Source: Ectocarpus siliculosus
Lineage: Eukaryota > Sar > Phaeophyceae > Ectocarpales > Ectocarpaceae
NCBI GenBank assembly: GCA_000310025.1
Contig: FN649728.1
Coordinates: 6,234,489 to 6,298,488 of the forward strand
DNA length: 64,000 bases
Reading direction: 5' to 3'
Shown: in pieces, positions 9,901 to 18,299 of the stretch
Layout of the letters: each line of letters opens with the position of its first letter
How positions within the stretch are numbered: the first letter of the stretch is position 1
The notes under the pieces: generated by a model
The model's database searches: none
What the model was told of the DNA's origin: nothing
What the model saw: the letters and a program-made list of their open reading frames with translations, nothing else
Program-made: the position numbers and the translations under genes

Positions 9901-12814
9901 GGATGCGACCCCGTTCCCTCCGGTGGACAGCCTCCACTCCCAGGGAAACTCCTTTTTGTGTTCTAACCCCATCTGCAAGGCCATCAACAGGGACCTCAGC
10001 GAGGGCGTCGAGGCAACCGTCGCCGCACAGGTTTTGATACAATGCCTTGGCTCTTCGTTCCCTACCCGCTGAACCTCCCGTGCCCCTTTTCTCCCTCTAT
10101 TCAGTCAGGTTTGGTGCCTTCGTATATCCCGGAATTTTGTTTTGCTACGCCGTTCGTGCGGTGCTCTCTCCCTGCCCTCACTCCATGTCCGATGACCACA
10201 ACAACTCTTCAGGGCCGTTTTGCTGCGGCATCGAACGCCGCCGGGCCGCAGCCGGTGATCAATATGGTCACCGGGGAAGGCTTCCTCAACTTTGACTCGG
10301 AGGCGGGGGTGAACGTTTCGGTGAGATTTGACTGCCCGCCAGAGTTTCCGCAAGTACCATGTTTTTTCCCCTGTTGCATGAATCCATTCTACATCGCGGC
10401 AAAGAAATTTCGTTCCGTGCAGCCCAGCCCGCAGGATGGTTTTTATCCTGTTTCGGGAAATAGAGCAGCCCAACTGTCGTTATTTACCATGTTCCGTTTT
10501 CCGTCGCGGCCCCGTCCCGCTTAATTTCCATGTACGATCGTTTAACACTAAAGAAAAGAAAAATTATTATATAAATTGGAGCTTTTTAAATTTTTTAAAA
10601 CAAAATATAACTGGCGGTGCTGATACGCCCTCGTCGCTCTCCTGCGGAATTCCCTGTTAACAGACCGCCTCACCCAAGCCGTCCCTGCCGGGCTTTGGCT
10701 CCAGCTGCAGCTCCGGTACGGGAACAAGCCAAGCGTCGCAGGGATCACCACAACCGCCCGTGTCGATGTCTTCGTCGTTTTCAGTCGGGCAGCAGCATCC
10801 GCAAGCGATGTTGATGACTCCCGCTGCTGCCACGACTCCCGCCGCTCTACACAAGGTGTGCGGCGCCTTGTTTGGCCCCGCTTGACGATGGTCTTGGATG
10901 AATGGACACGTGTGGACAAACAGTTGAAGACCCCGGTGATTCGTCAACGGACACAATCCACTACTGTCTACCCTTTCAGCGGTACCCATCCGTAACCGAA
11001 ACACCCCGCTCCTTTGCATACCACCATAAGATATTTTGCTTGAGATTCATATGTACCTGAGGACGAGCGTAATCATATCAAGTAACAGCAGGCCTCAGAG
11101 TTTTGTGTTGTCCTGCTGTCCCTTTTTTATGCATCCACATCCCTGCGGCGAAAGGGGGCTGTTCCGACGAGAGCGGCGATGTCGGCGATATCGGCGGCCG
11201 ACGCCGGCAAGAAGAGGGTGTTGTCAGATCGCACCGCCTACGTCCCCTCTGCCGGGGTCCCAGGGGTTGGGGCTAGTGCGGGAGGGGGTTGGAGTTGCTC
11301 GGGGTCTGTTCGAGAAAGTGAAGGCGGCGTTTCTCCGGCGATGGGCCAGGTTCGTTTTTCTGACCTACGTTGATCTGTGTTATGCTGAACTTCCTTACGG
11401 AGCTATGGCAAGAGCCCAACTCACCCAGCCAGAGTCGCTGCTAATACTGGTACGGGCTTGTGTGGCAAAAGCGAAACGTGCGAATCGTTTATCTTTCCGT
11501 CACTGGGCGGCCGCACTCTGCAACGTGTGTCGGTTAGAACCACGGAGAGGCTGCTTGCGCAGTTGGCGTATCGAATCACGACGTGGGTCAAATTTTCCAT
11601 GATTCATTAACTCATGAGCTTATTTTTCGCCGCAATCACTCCACGTCCTCCCTTCTGCATTCCAAAGTCCAAGGAAGAGGATATGGGAAAGGCGGATTGG
11701 CTTGGACGAAGATCAAGGTCCCGAAACACGCATTTGTTCGATACTGGCATTTGGTGGTGGGGCCCAACTCATTCCAGTACTGCTTTAGGATGGCAGCTGT
11801 GATGACACTCATGGACCCTGTGCATGCCTAATACGCGACTACCACAAACTTAGAACCGACTGTGGCCCACAGAGAGCGGCACGGACTTTCACGTACCCCC
11901 ACCTATGTTCCAAGATACATTCCCCAGAGGATTTATTCCCGCTGCCACCCACCCGCCCTCCTGTGGCCAGGCGAACGCACCAGCGAATGCTTCAGGAAGC
12001 TCGAGCTCTGTGACGCCAAGGACACGGTGATACCAAAGCGTGGCTTTGGATGATGCGCGATGACGGCGTGTTTCGACCTTGGACAGTGACCCCGTCTTGT
12101 GGATGGAGATGCCGCAGGAGGAAGGTTGAAGCATGTGTTGCGACCCGCTTAGGGAAATCGATGGGCTCGCCTTTTTTGGTGTCTAGGCTGTTACGGACCC
12201 TGCTATCATAGACGTCGTTTGCTCTTCGCGCGGCGGCTGGGTTCACTCTTGTGTGGTTGTCTTTAGGACGGCGAAAAGTACGTCAGGATCTGGTCATCGT
12301 GGAAAGCACGCACACGGTTGGTGCGGCCAAAGACAACCAGTACACCATGGACAAAGGATTTGTTGTCTTTTTTGGCGCAGGCGTTCGTTTGGAAAATTGA
12401 GTTTTTATTTGTTCTGTCTTTCTATCTGTACCGTGATCGAACCGTCATTGCCGGAAGGGTGACCAAGACATGTTGAAGCGTCTCTACCGGCTTTCTCTCT
12501 TCATGACCACGTGTATGCCTGATTTTGTCTTCCTCCCCTAAACTTCCACTTGATTCGTACTGTAGTCTAGTATTCATCGTGTTCTTATTGTTCGGTGTAT
12601 CTCACCGACCGCCAATCATGTGTGCGTGTTTGGTCTCTACGTAGACCGGGGGGGGCGGAGGACCGTGCGCTAATCTCCGGTTACAACCCCATGTCCCGCC
12701 TCCATACGGCCGTGAGCGCGGGCTATAGCTTGATTCCCTTCCATCATGATTTTGTTGTTTGGTGAACGTACTCTACCGTTGCAGCGGATGTCCCGACGTA
12801 TTGTGACTGCAATG
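800..12814 (+). CDS. multi-exon gene, unidentified helix-rich protein (overall span)
   Basis: Exons were placed by a pyrimidine-rich AG acceptor, an open protein-like frame and a GT donor. Placed exons are 800-953, 1874-1957, 2624-2728, 3459-3524, 3719-3775, 3854-3984, 5999-6167, 6453-6536, 7502-7660, 8236-8272, 8498-8584, 9080-9202, 9902-10030, 10213-10320, 10664-10855 and 11155-11349, with weaker ones after. Almost all junctions are phase 0, and the one phase-2 exon end (3984) is followed by an exon that restores frame. The product would exceed 600 residues. It has an Ala-rich/Pro-rich stretch, then amphipathic helical segments that could be a helical-repeat fold, then a Ser/Gly/Pro-rich tail. 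I do not recognise the family. The true start may lie before 800 and the end after 12.8 kb. Introns are mostly 80-850 bp and T/G-rich; the 2-kb intron after 3984 is swollen by mobile elements. Confidence 0.6.
954..1873 (+). other. intron, no other feature seen
   Basis: A long T/G-rich intron with a poly-T run near 1081-1094. Open frames on both strands here show no protein-like sequence. Confidence 0.4.
1874..1957 (+). CDS. exon: MAAALSGGGITSK segment
   Basis: Acceptor TTTTCCACAG lies directly before 1874 and donor GTGAGT directly after 1957, close to consensus. The 28 codons include VDVTYLNFFLKEFNA and run phase 0 to phase 0. It opens with ATG, so it could be the first coding exon if the exon at 800 is noncoding. 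The in-frame phase and open frame of the 800 exon make a shared transcript more likely. Confidence 0.7.
2624..2728 (+). CDS. exon: FVPLTTQDILRDALNP segment
   Basis: Pyrimidine-rich acceptor CCTTCCTTCCCAG and donor CAG|GTGACA flank 35 codons in phase 0. They read FVPLTTQDILRDALNP through GDEEYRRQ. This joins smoothly to the exon ending at 1957 and has a helical, charged pattern. Confidence 0.7.
3459..3524 (+). CDS. exon: NARVAVIQGCITIGALLKGH segment
   Basis: Acceptor GGTTTGTTCAG and donor CAG|GTAGGC border 22 codons, phase 0 at both ends. The sequence NARVAVIQGCITIGALLKGH followed by TQ is an amphipathic helix of the kind found in helical-repeat proteins. The 3 kb region between 2728 and 3458 is T/G-rich intron with no other feature. 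Confidence 0.65.
3719..3775 (+). CDS. exon: short 19-codon segment
   Basis: Acceptor TGCGTTTTTTCAG precedes TEECSLPSTPCVKQKIAQK and AAG|GTGTCC follows. Length is 57 bp, phase 0 to phase 0. The donor is only fair. Confidence 0.5.
3854..3984 (+). CDS. exon: GVGYLRNVREALTNSF segment
   Basis: A poly-C tract and CAG end the preceding 78-bp intron, and the donor GTAAGC is near consensus. The frame reads GVGYLRNVREALTNSF, then QKKNAYMVTAYCHDLMGNAA, and ends with two bases of an Arg codon (phase 2). The next placed exon begins with one base that completes it, which supports both borders. Confidence 0.7.
4310..4646. repeat. possible MITE with imperfect inverted repeats
   Basis: The motif TAGG(N)TTTAGTGTGA occurs in forward orientation at about 4361-4383 and 4444-4460. 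It occurs as its reverse complement at about 4562-4580 and 4621-4640. Two nested inverted pairs over about 340 bp with no coding sequence suggest a small non-autonomous DNA element in the intron. Target duplications were not resolved. Confidence 0.35.
4653..5888. mobile_element. foldback element flanked by 38-bp direct repeats
   Basis: Two arms, about 4833-5134 and 5304-5649, are near reverse complements. For example CTCTGCCGGAGTAGATTTGC on the left pairs with the segment at 5307-5335, and the block around 4899-4975 pairs with about 5480-5550. A spacer of about 170 bp separates them. Outside the arms, 4653-4690 and 5851-5888 are direct repeats, 33 of 38 bases identical. No transposase domain is visible; the 235-codon minus frame across the arms is a by-product of the inverted repeat. 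It is likely a non-autonomous foldback-type DNA element inserted in the host intron. Confidence 0.6.
5999..6167 (+). CDS. exon: NYMEFAKAVATQLPQVTVDH segment
   Basis: After one base completing the split Arg codon, 56 codons run NYMEFAKAVATQLPQVTVDH, ELVFQFYRVCSEVHNC and on to APCYQ, with donor CAG|GTGCGC in phase 0. The acceptor GTCGGCAG has a weak pyrimidine tract, but it is the only AG nearby and the phase fits. High third-position G+C supports coding. Confidence 0.7.
6334..6347. repeat. TG dinucleotide repeat
   Basis: Seven TG units occur in a T/G-rich intron that also contains other TG-rich tracts around 6200-6250. Confidence 0.8.
6453..6536 (+). CDS. exon: VLNVLTYALYDLAHLAAEEL segment, possible GC donor
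   Basis: Acceptor TTCATTTGACAG precedes 28 codons VLNVLTYALYDLAHLAAEEL followed by TNTISKAQ. The best 3' border is CAG|GCGAGT, a GC-AG intron donor; alternatives are GT sites at 6541 and 6552. The helical sequence is convincing, the 3' end less so. Confidence 0.6.
7212..7263 (+). CDS. candidate exon: APFMRLAEYLTALRAWD
   Basis: The frame APFMRLAEYLTALRAWD before donor GAT|GTGAGA resembles the helical style of the neighbouring exons. Two acceptors are possible (AG ending at 7204 or 7211). Neither matches the phase of the previous exon without another small exon. A proline-rich candidate lies at about 6882-6941. Placement is uncertain. Confidence 0.35.
7502..7660 (+). CDS. exon: VMAELNSLLPILTRADGMSR segment
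   Basis: Acceptor CCGCCATACAG opens 53 codons: VMAELNSLLPILTRADGMSR, then FGALGVVLVKGVLAYILLRL, ending GRSQDGLE at GAG|GTGTGT in phase 0. An inner GTAGGA at 7638 is an alternative donor. The hydrophobic segment is compatible with a buried helix. Confidence 0.65.
7971..7975 (+). CDS. candidate 5-nt microexon
   Basis: CAAAC lies between a good acceptor (TTTTTCTATCCGCAG) and a consensus donor (GTAAGC). Five bases convert the phase 0 of the exon ending 7660 into the phase needed by the exon starting at 8236. Phase logic and splice sites are the only evidence. Confidence 0.3.
8236..8272 (+). CDS. exon: LRRVLDALLRSH segment
   Basis: After acceptor TTTTGTTCTCGTAG and one base, the frame reads LRRVLDALLRSH. 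Ending at CAC|GTGAAT leaves phase 0, matching the next exon. The open frame continues as VNHETALAA to a second GT at 8301, which would break phase, so the shorter form is preferred. Confidence 0.45.
8498..8584 (+). CDS. exon: VLEPVVGILAENPGLLRQVM segment
   Basis: Acceptor GGTATCGTAG and consensus donor CTG|GTAAGC enclose 29 codons, VLEPVVGILAENPGLLRQVM then CWHLSHCIL, in phase 0. It has the pattern of a helix pair. Confidence 0.65.
9080..9202 (+). CDS. exon: VIFLEHGWFKEYEITRNIYN segment
   Basis: Acceptor TTTTATTACAG and donor CAG|GTACAT flank 41 codons, VIFLEHGWFKEYEITRNIYN then SLLEPEQGGQHFAVWGRGHF, phase 0 on both sides. It is one of the clearest coding exons here. Confidence 0.7.
9309..9620 (-). 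mobile_element. tRNA-derived SINE in an intron
   Basis: Read on the minus strand, the element starts with a tRNA-like head containing an A box (TGGTCTAGTTGG, 9599-9610) and a perfect B box (GGTTCGAATCC, 9556-9566), 32 nt apart. An unrelated body follows and it ends in an 11-A tail (9309-9319). The sequence expected to form the 3' acceptor strand does not pair with the 5' strand, so it is not a working tRNA gene. The tail orientation fits target-primed insertion using another element's machinery. Target duplications were not identified. Confidence 0.75.
9902..10030 (+). CDS. exon: DATPFPPVDSLHSQGNSF segment
   Basis: Acceptor TCTCCTTGTGTGCAG and CAG|GTTTTG border 43 codons, DATPFPPVDSLHSQGNSF, then CSNPICKAINRDLSEGVEA and TVAAQ, in phase 0. 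The two cysteines in LCSNPICK could be structural. Confidence 0.65.
10213..10320 (+). CDS. exon: GRFAAASNAAGPQPVINMVT segment
   Basis: Acceptor CAACAACTCTTCAG and consensus donor TCG|GTGAGA enclose 36 codons, GRFAAASNAAGPQPVINMVT then GEGFLNFDSEAGVNVS, in phase 0. Confidence 0.65.
10664..10855 (+). CDS. exon: Ser/Pro/Gln-rich segment
   Basis: Acceptor CCCTGTTAACAG and AAG|GTGTGC flank 64 codons in phase 0. The segment is rich in Ser, Pro, Gly and Gln (starts TASPKPSLPGFGSS, later PPVSMSSSFSVGQQHPQAM). Composition suggests a disordered C-terminal region. Confidence 0.5.
11155..11349 (+). CDS. exon: Gly/Ser-rich segment
   Basis: A pyrimidine tract (CTGTCCCTTTTTT) and GCGAAAG precede 65 codons that run phase 0 to phase 0 up to CAG|GTTCGT. 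The frame includes MSAISAADAGKKRVLSDR and ends GGVSPAMGQ. A second open frame on the same strand exists, but this one matches the phase of its neighbours. Confidence 0.4.
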
Positions 12815-13193
12815 GTACATCAAAACTAGGCTGGCGTACAACCTGTACGGAGTACGATAATTCGGTGACTTTTCGTGGGATGTCAACCGAAAGTGACTAC
12901 GTACTGGTTTGGCTCATAATCAGGTGGGGTCGGTACCTCGAGAACCAGGTGAATCTCATGGGTCGGGCAGCTGCCGTTTTTGCTGGGGTGTTTCATGTTT
13001 CGTGCTCGCTCGGTTCTGTGTCTCCACTCACTCCCGGAGACGAGAGGAACGGATGGATGCGGTCCACGACCGCTCCCCTGGTCTCCACCTACCTCGGTAT
13101 GAATCATACGTTGTTGGACACGCACCCTAGCTGCTGTTCCCGGCGGTGCTGCCGATGACAGTATCATTTAAAATAGATTACTGGTACTCTTAG
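11350..13193 (+). other. 3' part of the gene, weak candidate exons
   Basis: Possible exons are 11971-12026 (ANAPANASGSSSSVTPRT after a strong pyrimidine tract), about 12267-12357, 12661-12711 (DRALISGYNPMSRLHTA, donor GTGAGC) and 12785-12814 (RMSRRIVTAM, donor GTACAT). The last two are phase 0 at both ends. Phases of the first two do not resolve unambiguously. The rest is T/G-rich intron. Confidence 0.35.
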
Positions 13194-13631
13194 CGTTTAT
13201 TTGCCACCCTGGTGGACTTCGCTCGCGAAAAAACGAGAGTCAAGTACCACCAGTGGATGCGGAGAAAGAATGCGCGCAAAATAATCCAATGTAACCCTCG
13301 GATTTTGCTTCAGACAGATACTGACAGACGCACACACGTTTTGCCCAGAGCATATGGGACGAAAATAAACGGCAATAGACTTGTCTGGGAATCCTCCCTA
13401 TCTTATGTGTATGAACTGCAGCGGCTTGGTCGCAAGCAACAGTTGCGACATCGGCTCGAATGTGTCCTTCGGCACCGCCGCGGTTGTTCGCCCGGGCACG
13501 CGATAGGTGGAACTGTCCTTGGTGTACAATGGACTTGCAAAACAACCGAGGAAGATGAGTCGTTTTCGCGCATTCCTCCGACCATGGGGAGGAGGCGCAA
13601 GTTCTTGAAACATCAACTGGAAAATAATTAA
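13194..13631 (+). CDS. possible terminal exon
   Basis: After TACTCTTAG an open frame begins RLFATLVDFAREKTRVKYHQ and WMRRKNARK, which is basic and helical. It stays open to a TAA at 13629. The latter two thirds are less protein-like, and the minus strand also has an open frame here (containing LLDYPCEEMSETYLNFDALL, about 13670-13735). Which strand is coding is undecided. Confidence 0.25.
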   Translation, partial: RLFATLVDFAREKTRVKYHQWMRRKNARKIIQCNPRILLQTDTDRRTHVLPRAYGTKINGNRLVWESSLSYVYELQRLGRKQQLRHRLECVLRHRRGCSPGHAIGGTVLGVQWTCKTTEEDESFSRIPPTMGRRRKFLKHQLENN

Positions 13632-16600
13632 TGTATCCTTGGCGTGCAAGCGTTCGTCCCCACTGGAACCTAAAAGCGCGTCGAAATTCAGGTATGTCTC
13701 GCTCATCTCCTCACACGGATAGTCGAGCAGTCCAGGCCTTGTGATAACCTCTGGAACAAGACAAGAATTGAGATGAACGACTGCTGTCCGGAACCTCGGC
13801 TGTGTCAATCCGTCACCCCTCCACATGTGGAGCCCATGCGCCATGAACCAACCCTGGCACGGCGCAAGAGGACCCTACGCCACCGAGCATCCTTTGAACT
13901 TGGCAGCGGTCCAAAGACGCTGTCTTTTGAAAGTGTGCAGGGCAAAGAGGTTAATCATTGCAAACGAAAGCACATACAACGCGAGCACATCGGCATCCAC
14001 ACCCAAACAAACGTGCGAAGCGGCTATAGCGTGGATGACATGCCGAAAGGGCACAATCGATTATATATCGCCCACGTTCACTAGAAAGAAGGATGGCTGC
14101 CAAGAGATGAACAAACGAACCTCACCACCCCCGATGCAAGCCAGTCAACTCCAGAGAATATGAGTTCCCTAAAATACGCTTTGCCCCTCGGCGTTGTTCG
14201 TTCGCACGGCAAAACGTTCGCAAACGGAGGACACGCAACCTAAACAGTGTGCCACAGAACAAAGTATTTCAGTCTTCAATGCTAGCATCGTAAAGTTAGA
14301 AGTCGCTCGTGACCTTGGTCGTCATGATGGCACAGGGAGTACGACAAGCCAACAATGAAAATACGCCAACCTTTTCTACCGTGGGTACTGACGGATATTG
14401 AAACGAGGAACTACTACATAGATAAGTGCCCTCCCAAGAATCTGATCGCAGATGCTCCAGAAACCCCCCTGATCCACCAAGGAAACGGCACCATTCTTGT
14501 GAGTGAGTCAGCACCAAGGCGGTATTCAGCGACGCCACCTGACCGCAAGACACCGACGGGGAAGCGAAGGCACCATGGAGGCGGCTGGCCGACAGCATGT
14601 ACATTCATGCCATATAAACCAAGCAAACATGCTCTCGACCTTCTTCGACACGCACACCGAAAAATCCGTCGACTGCGTGCACTGGAAGCAGACATCAAGA
14701 TAAAAATCACGTTCATAGGAACCCCGCCAAAGTCATGAGGAAAAAACCGGATGAGGTGATTGCAGCTAACGAAACGAGGAAACTTCCCTCGCAGGCTCCC
14801 GCTCAATCAACGACACGAAAAACAAGGGCACGGGGACTAGCGGCTAAAAATGAAACAAGCTGAAAATGGAACACCGTTCTCTCATGCTGCTGGCACTTTG
14901 GAGCGGAGGTAGACCGGAACATTGGCAATGTTGACCGTACCAAGCTCACGAACAAAACATACGGCAACTTCAAGCCTGATCATCACTCCTACCTAAGTAG
15001 CACGTCGAGGGAAACGCGCAAGCACACTGAACAAGCTCTTTTCTGAAACAAAAAACAGAAAAGAGCATAAAAGAAACACAAAAAGACGAGCATGGACAGA
15101 AGATTCTCAAGGCTAATTTGACAGAAATGCTAATAGTCACGTCAAAGTTCCGTAACAGTCTCATCGACACAGAGAAGAAGTTGGAGAGCACATTCACTGA
15201 AAACTATCCAACTCCCCAAGCAAAAAAACAGCGGTCAGAGCGGCGCGGGGGAAAAACCCCTGTTGGCGGAAGCCATGTACGAAACAACAGAGCATACGCC
15301 GTACGTGGACAAAGATCGTCATCCCCCTCATTCGCTTACCCTGGCGCCCCCGAGTTACCAGAGTTCGTGGGGAAATAGTTTAAACACGGACCGTTCCCTT
15401 GACGGCAGATAACCGATGACACGAAGCAACAACTCTAAACATTTTGCCTGCCATCTTCCTTCTCGCCAAGCACATGAGCTACCGCTTCCAAACGTCATTC
15501 GGTACTCACAACCCCACATTTATGGGCGCGCATGGAAAAGGTGTCCTCCTTTCCACCGTGTCCCAGGACGAAAGTGACACGGGACAACACGCTGAGACCA
15601 CAATCATCCACCCTTCGGCCTTCTTGCCTTACTCAAGATGCTGGTGTACAGTCGCCGGGGTCGCTTGTTCAACCAAGACAGGAGAGCCAATACACGTCGC
15701 AGTCCGGGAGCAGCTGTTGGACGTCCGCCTTGGTCCCTATTGGCACGACAACACAATTGGAAGGTGTGTCGGTAGGTAGCAGTTGAGTGAATCGCGAGCA
15801 TTCATACCTCAGCCTGCAGTCATCAGACCAAAAAACGTACAATCACTCACAGAACAAACTTCCGCATTGGATTCTGCAGACAGGGTTGTGAGCCTCGCTA
15901 TTGTTTCATCGTCAGATGTCCGTGTGACCCAGAACAGTTCCCCGAACAAACCAGCCACCAATAGGGTTACACCGGGTAATGTCTAGCGAAGACGTTCACT
16001 TCGACGGTAGGGTGGACATCTGTAGGTGATGTCGTTTGCTACCATGGTTTGTGAAGATGTGGAATGTGGAAACCAACCAAGCAGGAGAAAGAGCAAACCT
16101 CGGCAAGCGTGGTAAGGACACAACGGTACACACAGGGCTTATGGGTTGCCTGGAACTCTGACAGTTCAGCGGCCAGCCACACGAAATAACTGATGCACAG
16201 CGTGGTCGTAGATAATGATAAGGGATTAGTTGTTAAGAAAAATCGCAGGGGGACAAGATTATTTGAAGTAGGAATGTTGATGCAACCACGGTCGTTACAA
16301 CGGTCATCTTGTGAATGCAACCTTTTGCCTCTTTCGCTTCCAGGTAAGTATCGAGTTAACGTGAAACGAATCTTGAGGGATGCCACGACTTCTGTTCGGA
16401 CGTTATATGCGACGGCCGCTGCGCCCATGCCTGCTTCGATTGCCAGGTACGCGGCGCGCATTCGAAGGCGAAGATGTTGTCGCTTACTCACTATCAAGGG
16501 TAGTTCTTTGCAATCCCTTGCCTCAACTCCATCATGCTGGGGCTTGGATTTCCTCAATGCATGGGATACAGATGTTGCGCCGAGCACAGCAATTCAGAGA

Positions 16601-18100
16601 GATACTTTGAAAGTGTCATATATAAGCAGGAGATATTTGCGATAGTCCAACGAAGTCGTCACGGTCTTGCTGATGCCGAATACTCGAAAAAAGGCATTTC
16701 CCGCGAGTTTCCGATAAACGCTTGAGTGGAATATCGCAACGGTGCGGGTTCGACAAAGGGGTCCCAGTAGTTTCGTGCGAAAACGGTCGGCGGGAGAGAG
16801 TACGATGACCACTCTGGACTCGCGCTAGGACACAGCGGAGATTCACGATCACATGTAAAACATTGTGCTCCGCTTGAGGGGGGTTCGCGGGAGCGTAATT
16901 CCTCTTGGAACCGGCATTTAACGGGGTATGCTTTTATTCGCTTGGACTATTCCGAGACCTGCAACGCGTCACGTGGCGTACTACTTTTTGGTTAATGGGG
17001 CAAAATATCACGCGGAGGAGAAGTCGACCGGACACAATCGGCTCCGACGGCTTCCCGGCTCGTTTTTGCGCGAATTCGGGAACCTCAATTAATTTATGGG
17101 AGACTTTGGGAGAACTTTCCCCACAACGTGGTCGAAGGTCGACGGGCGTCAGTCAGTACGGCGACAAGACCAAGTTTGAACGGGACCACCGCCCGCCACA
17201 GAACGCCTTAGCTAAGCCAGAACATACACACGAAACGATCGGCACTGGAAACGAAAAAACGCTTAGCGATTTGTTGCAGCACTCACTTAAGCCAAAGGTT
17301 GCAAGATTGCGATGTTACACACTGAACCACCGAGACGAGTGCCTGGCACCCAATTTCGTGCTGAAGCGCCTCAATTGTTGATGTTGTGTAAATCGGTCAG
17401 CTCGCTTGAGCGGGCGGCAGGGTTGCTTCTGAATGTAGTTAGGATCACCGTGCTGCATATAAGCGGACTACAAAGAAGAGGGATTTGGACCATCGCACCC
17501 AACACCGTGGCATATCAAAACTGCAGGTAGAGTCCTGGCGTCATGAGCAAATATTGCTTCACTACAGTGTGGCGGGTGGCTGTGGCAACTACGTGTTTTC
17601 TCCAGCTGTGTCCAGATTGGTGAGGCTTGCAACGTTCCCAGCGTAAGGGGACATATGTATGAATTGTGTAGGTGACAACACGGATTACTGAATGACGGGT
17701 GGAAGGGATAGCCGAAACGCTTCACTGCCTATTCTTTACCTTCTCTGGCGGCTTACCAGAGTTCAACAAAAAATGAGTAGCTCTCGTACTTTCAAGAAGG
17801 ATTTACTGACGTTGGTCTAACATTCAAGCCAAGTTTGAGTCCTGTTCGACAACGACCTTGCTTTGACACTACCTCCCAACAAGTGGACAAAGGTTCAATC
17901 TTGCAAGTGAAGGAAAAACTCGACACCACGGTCAAAGGGGGGGGGAGAACGGTGAGCGTATTCCCGGCCATAGAAACTTGGGTAATCATCGCGGAAATAA
18001 GGCCCACGGAATGTTCCACATACATGCCATCCCTCCCGTGTGAAGGGTGCATTCAAGCATACCAAAAGGTGGAAAAACGACGCAAAAATCATCAACACGC
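13632..18100. other. intergenic or decayed sequence, no supported gene
   Basis: Several 60-190 codon open frames occur on both strands (for example 14355-14738, 15444-15779, 16193-16645 and 16905-17381 on plus), but none has recognisable domains or consistent splice sites. I saw no RNA gene and no clear terminal repeats. It may contain old repeats not represented elsewhere in the window. Confidence 0.4.
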
Positions 18101-18184
18101 ACACAGGATCAGTTGACAGTGGCATCTGGAATCTGCCAGAGAACGGACCAAGCGTCCCCCTTTCGCTACTCCAGCACATCTCAC

Positions 18185-18256
18185 CGTTGAAGTTGTTCCC
18201 GTAGAAATTCGCGTACAGCAGTGCCTTCAGGTGTCGAAACTCCTGTGGAATGGAGC
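18185..18256 (-). CDS. 72-nt LRR exon (single leucine-rich repeat)
   Basis: On the minus strand an acceptor CGTTCCCCAG and donor GTGAGAT enclose exactly 72 nt. Translation gives [G]SIPQEFRHLKALLYANFYGNNFN[G], matching the plant-type LRR consensus GxIPxxLxxLxxLxxLxLxxNxLxG. The Gly codon is split across exon borders, so such exons can be added or lost without changing frame. Downstream on the same strand (17.9-18.15 kb) is an open frame with a hydrophobic stretch, VCVLMIFASFFHLLVCL. Adjacent LRR exons were not found, so this is probably a gene fragment. Confidence 0.7.
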
Positions 18257-18299
18257 CTGGGGAACGAACAAGGGGTACACATTGCGGCAGCACCGAAGG

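Noticed and set aside
13398-15779. Several 100-150 codon frames on both strands at 13.4-15.8 kb
   Set aside because: No recognised domain, no consistent splice borders and overlapping frames on opposite strands; left as unassigned.
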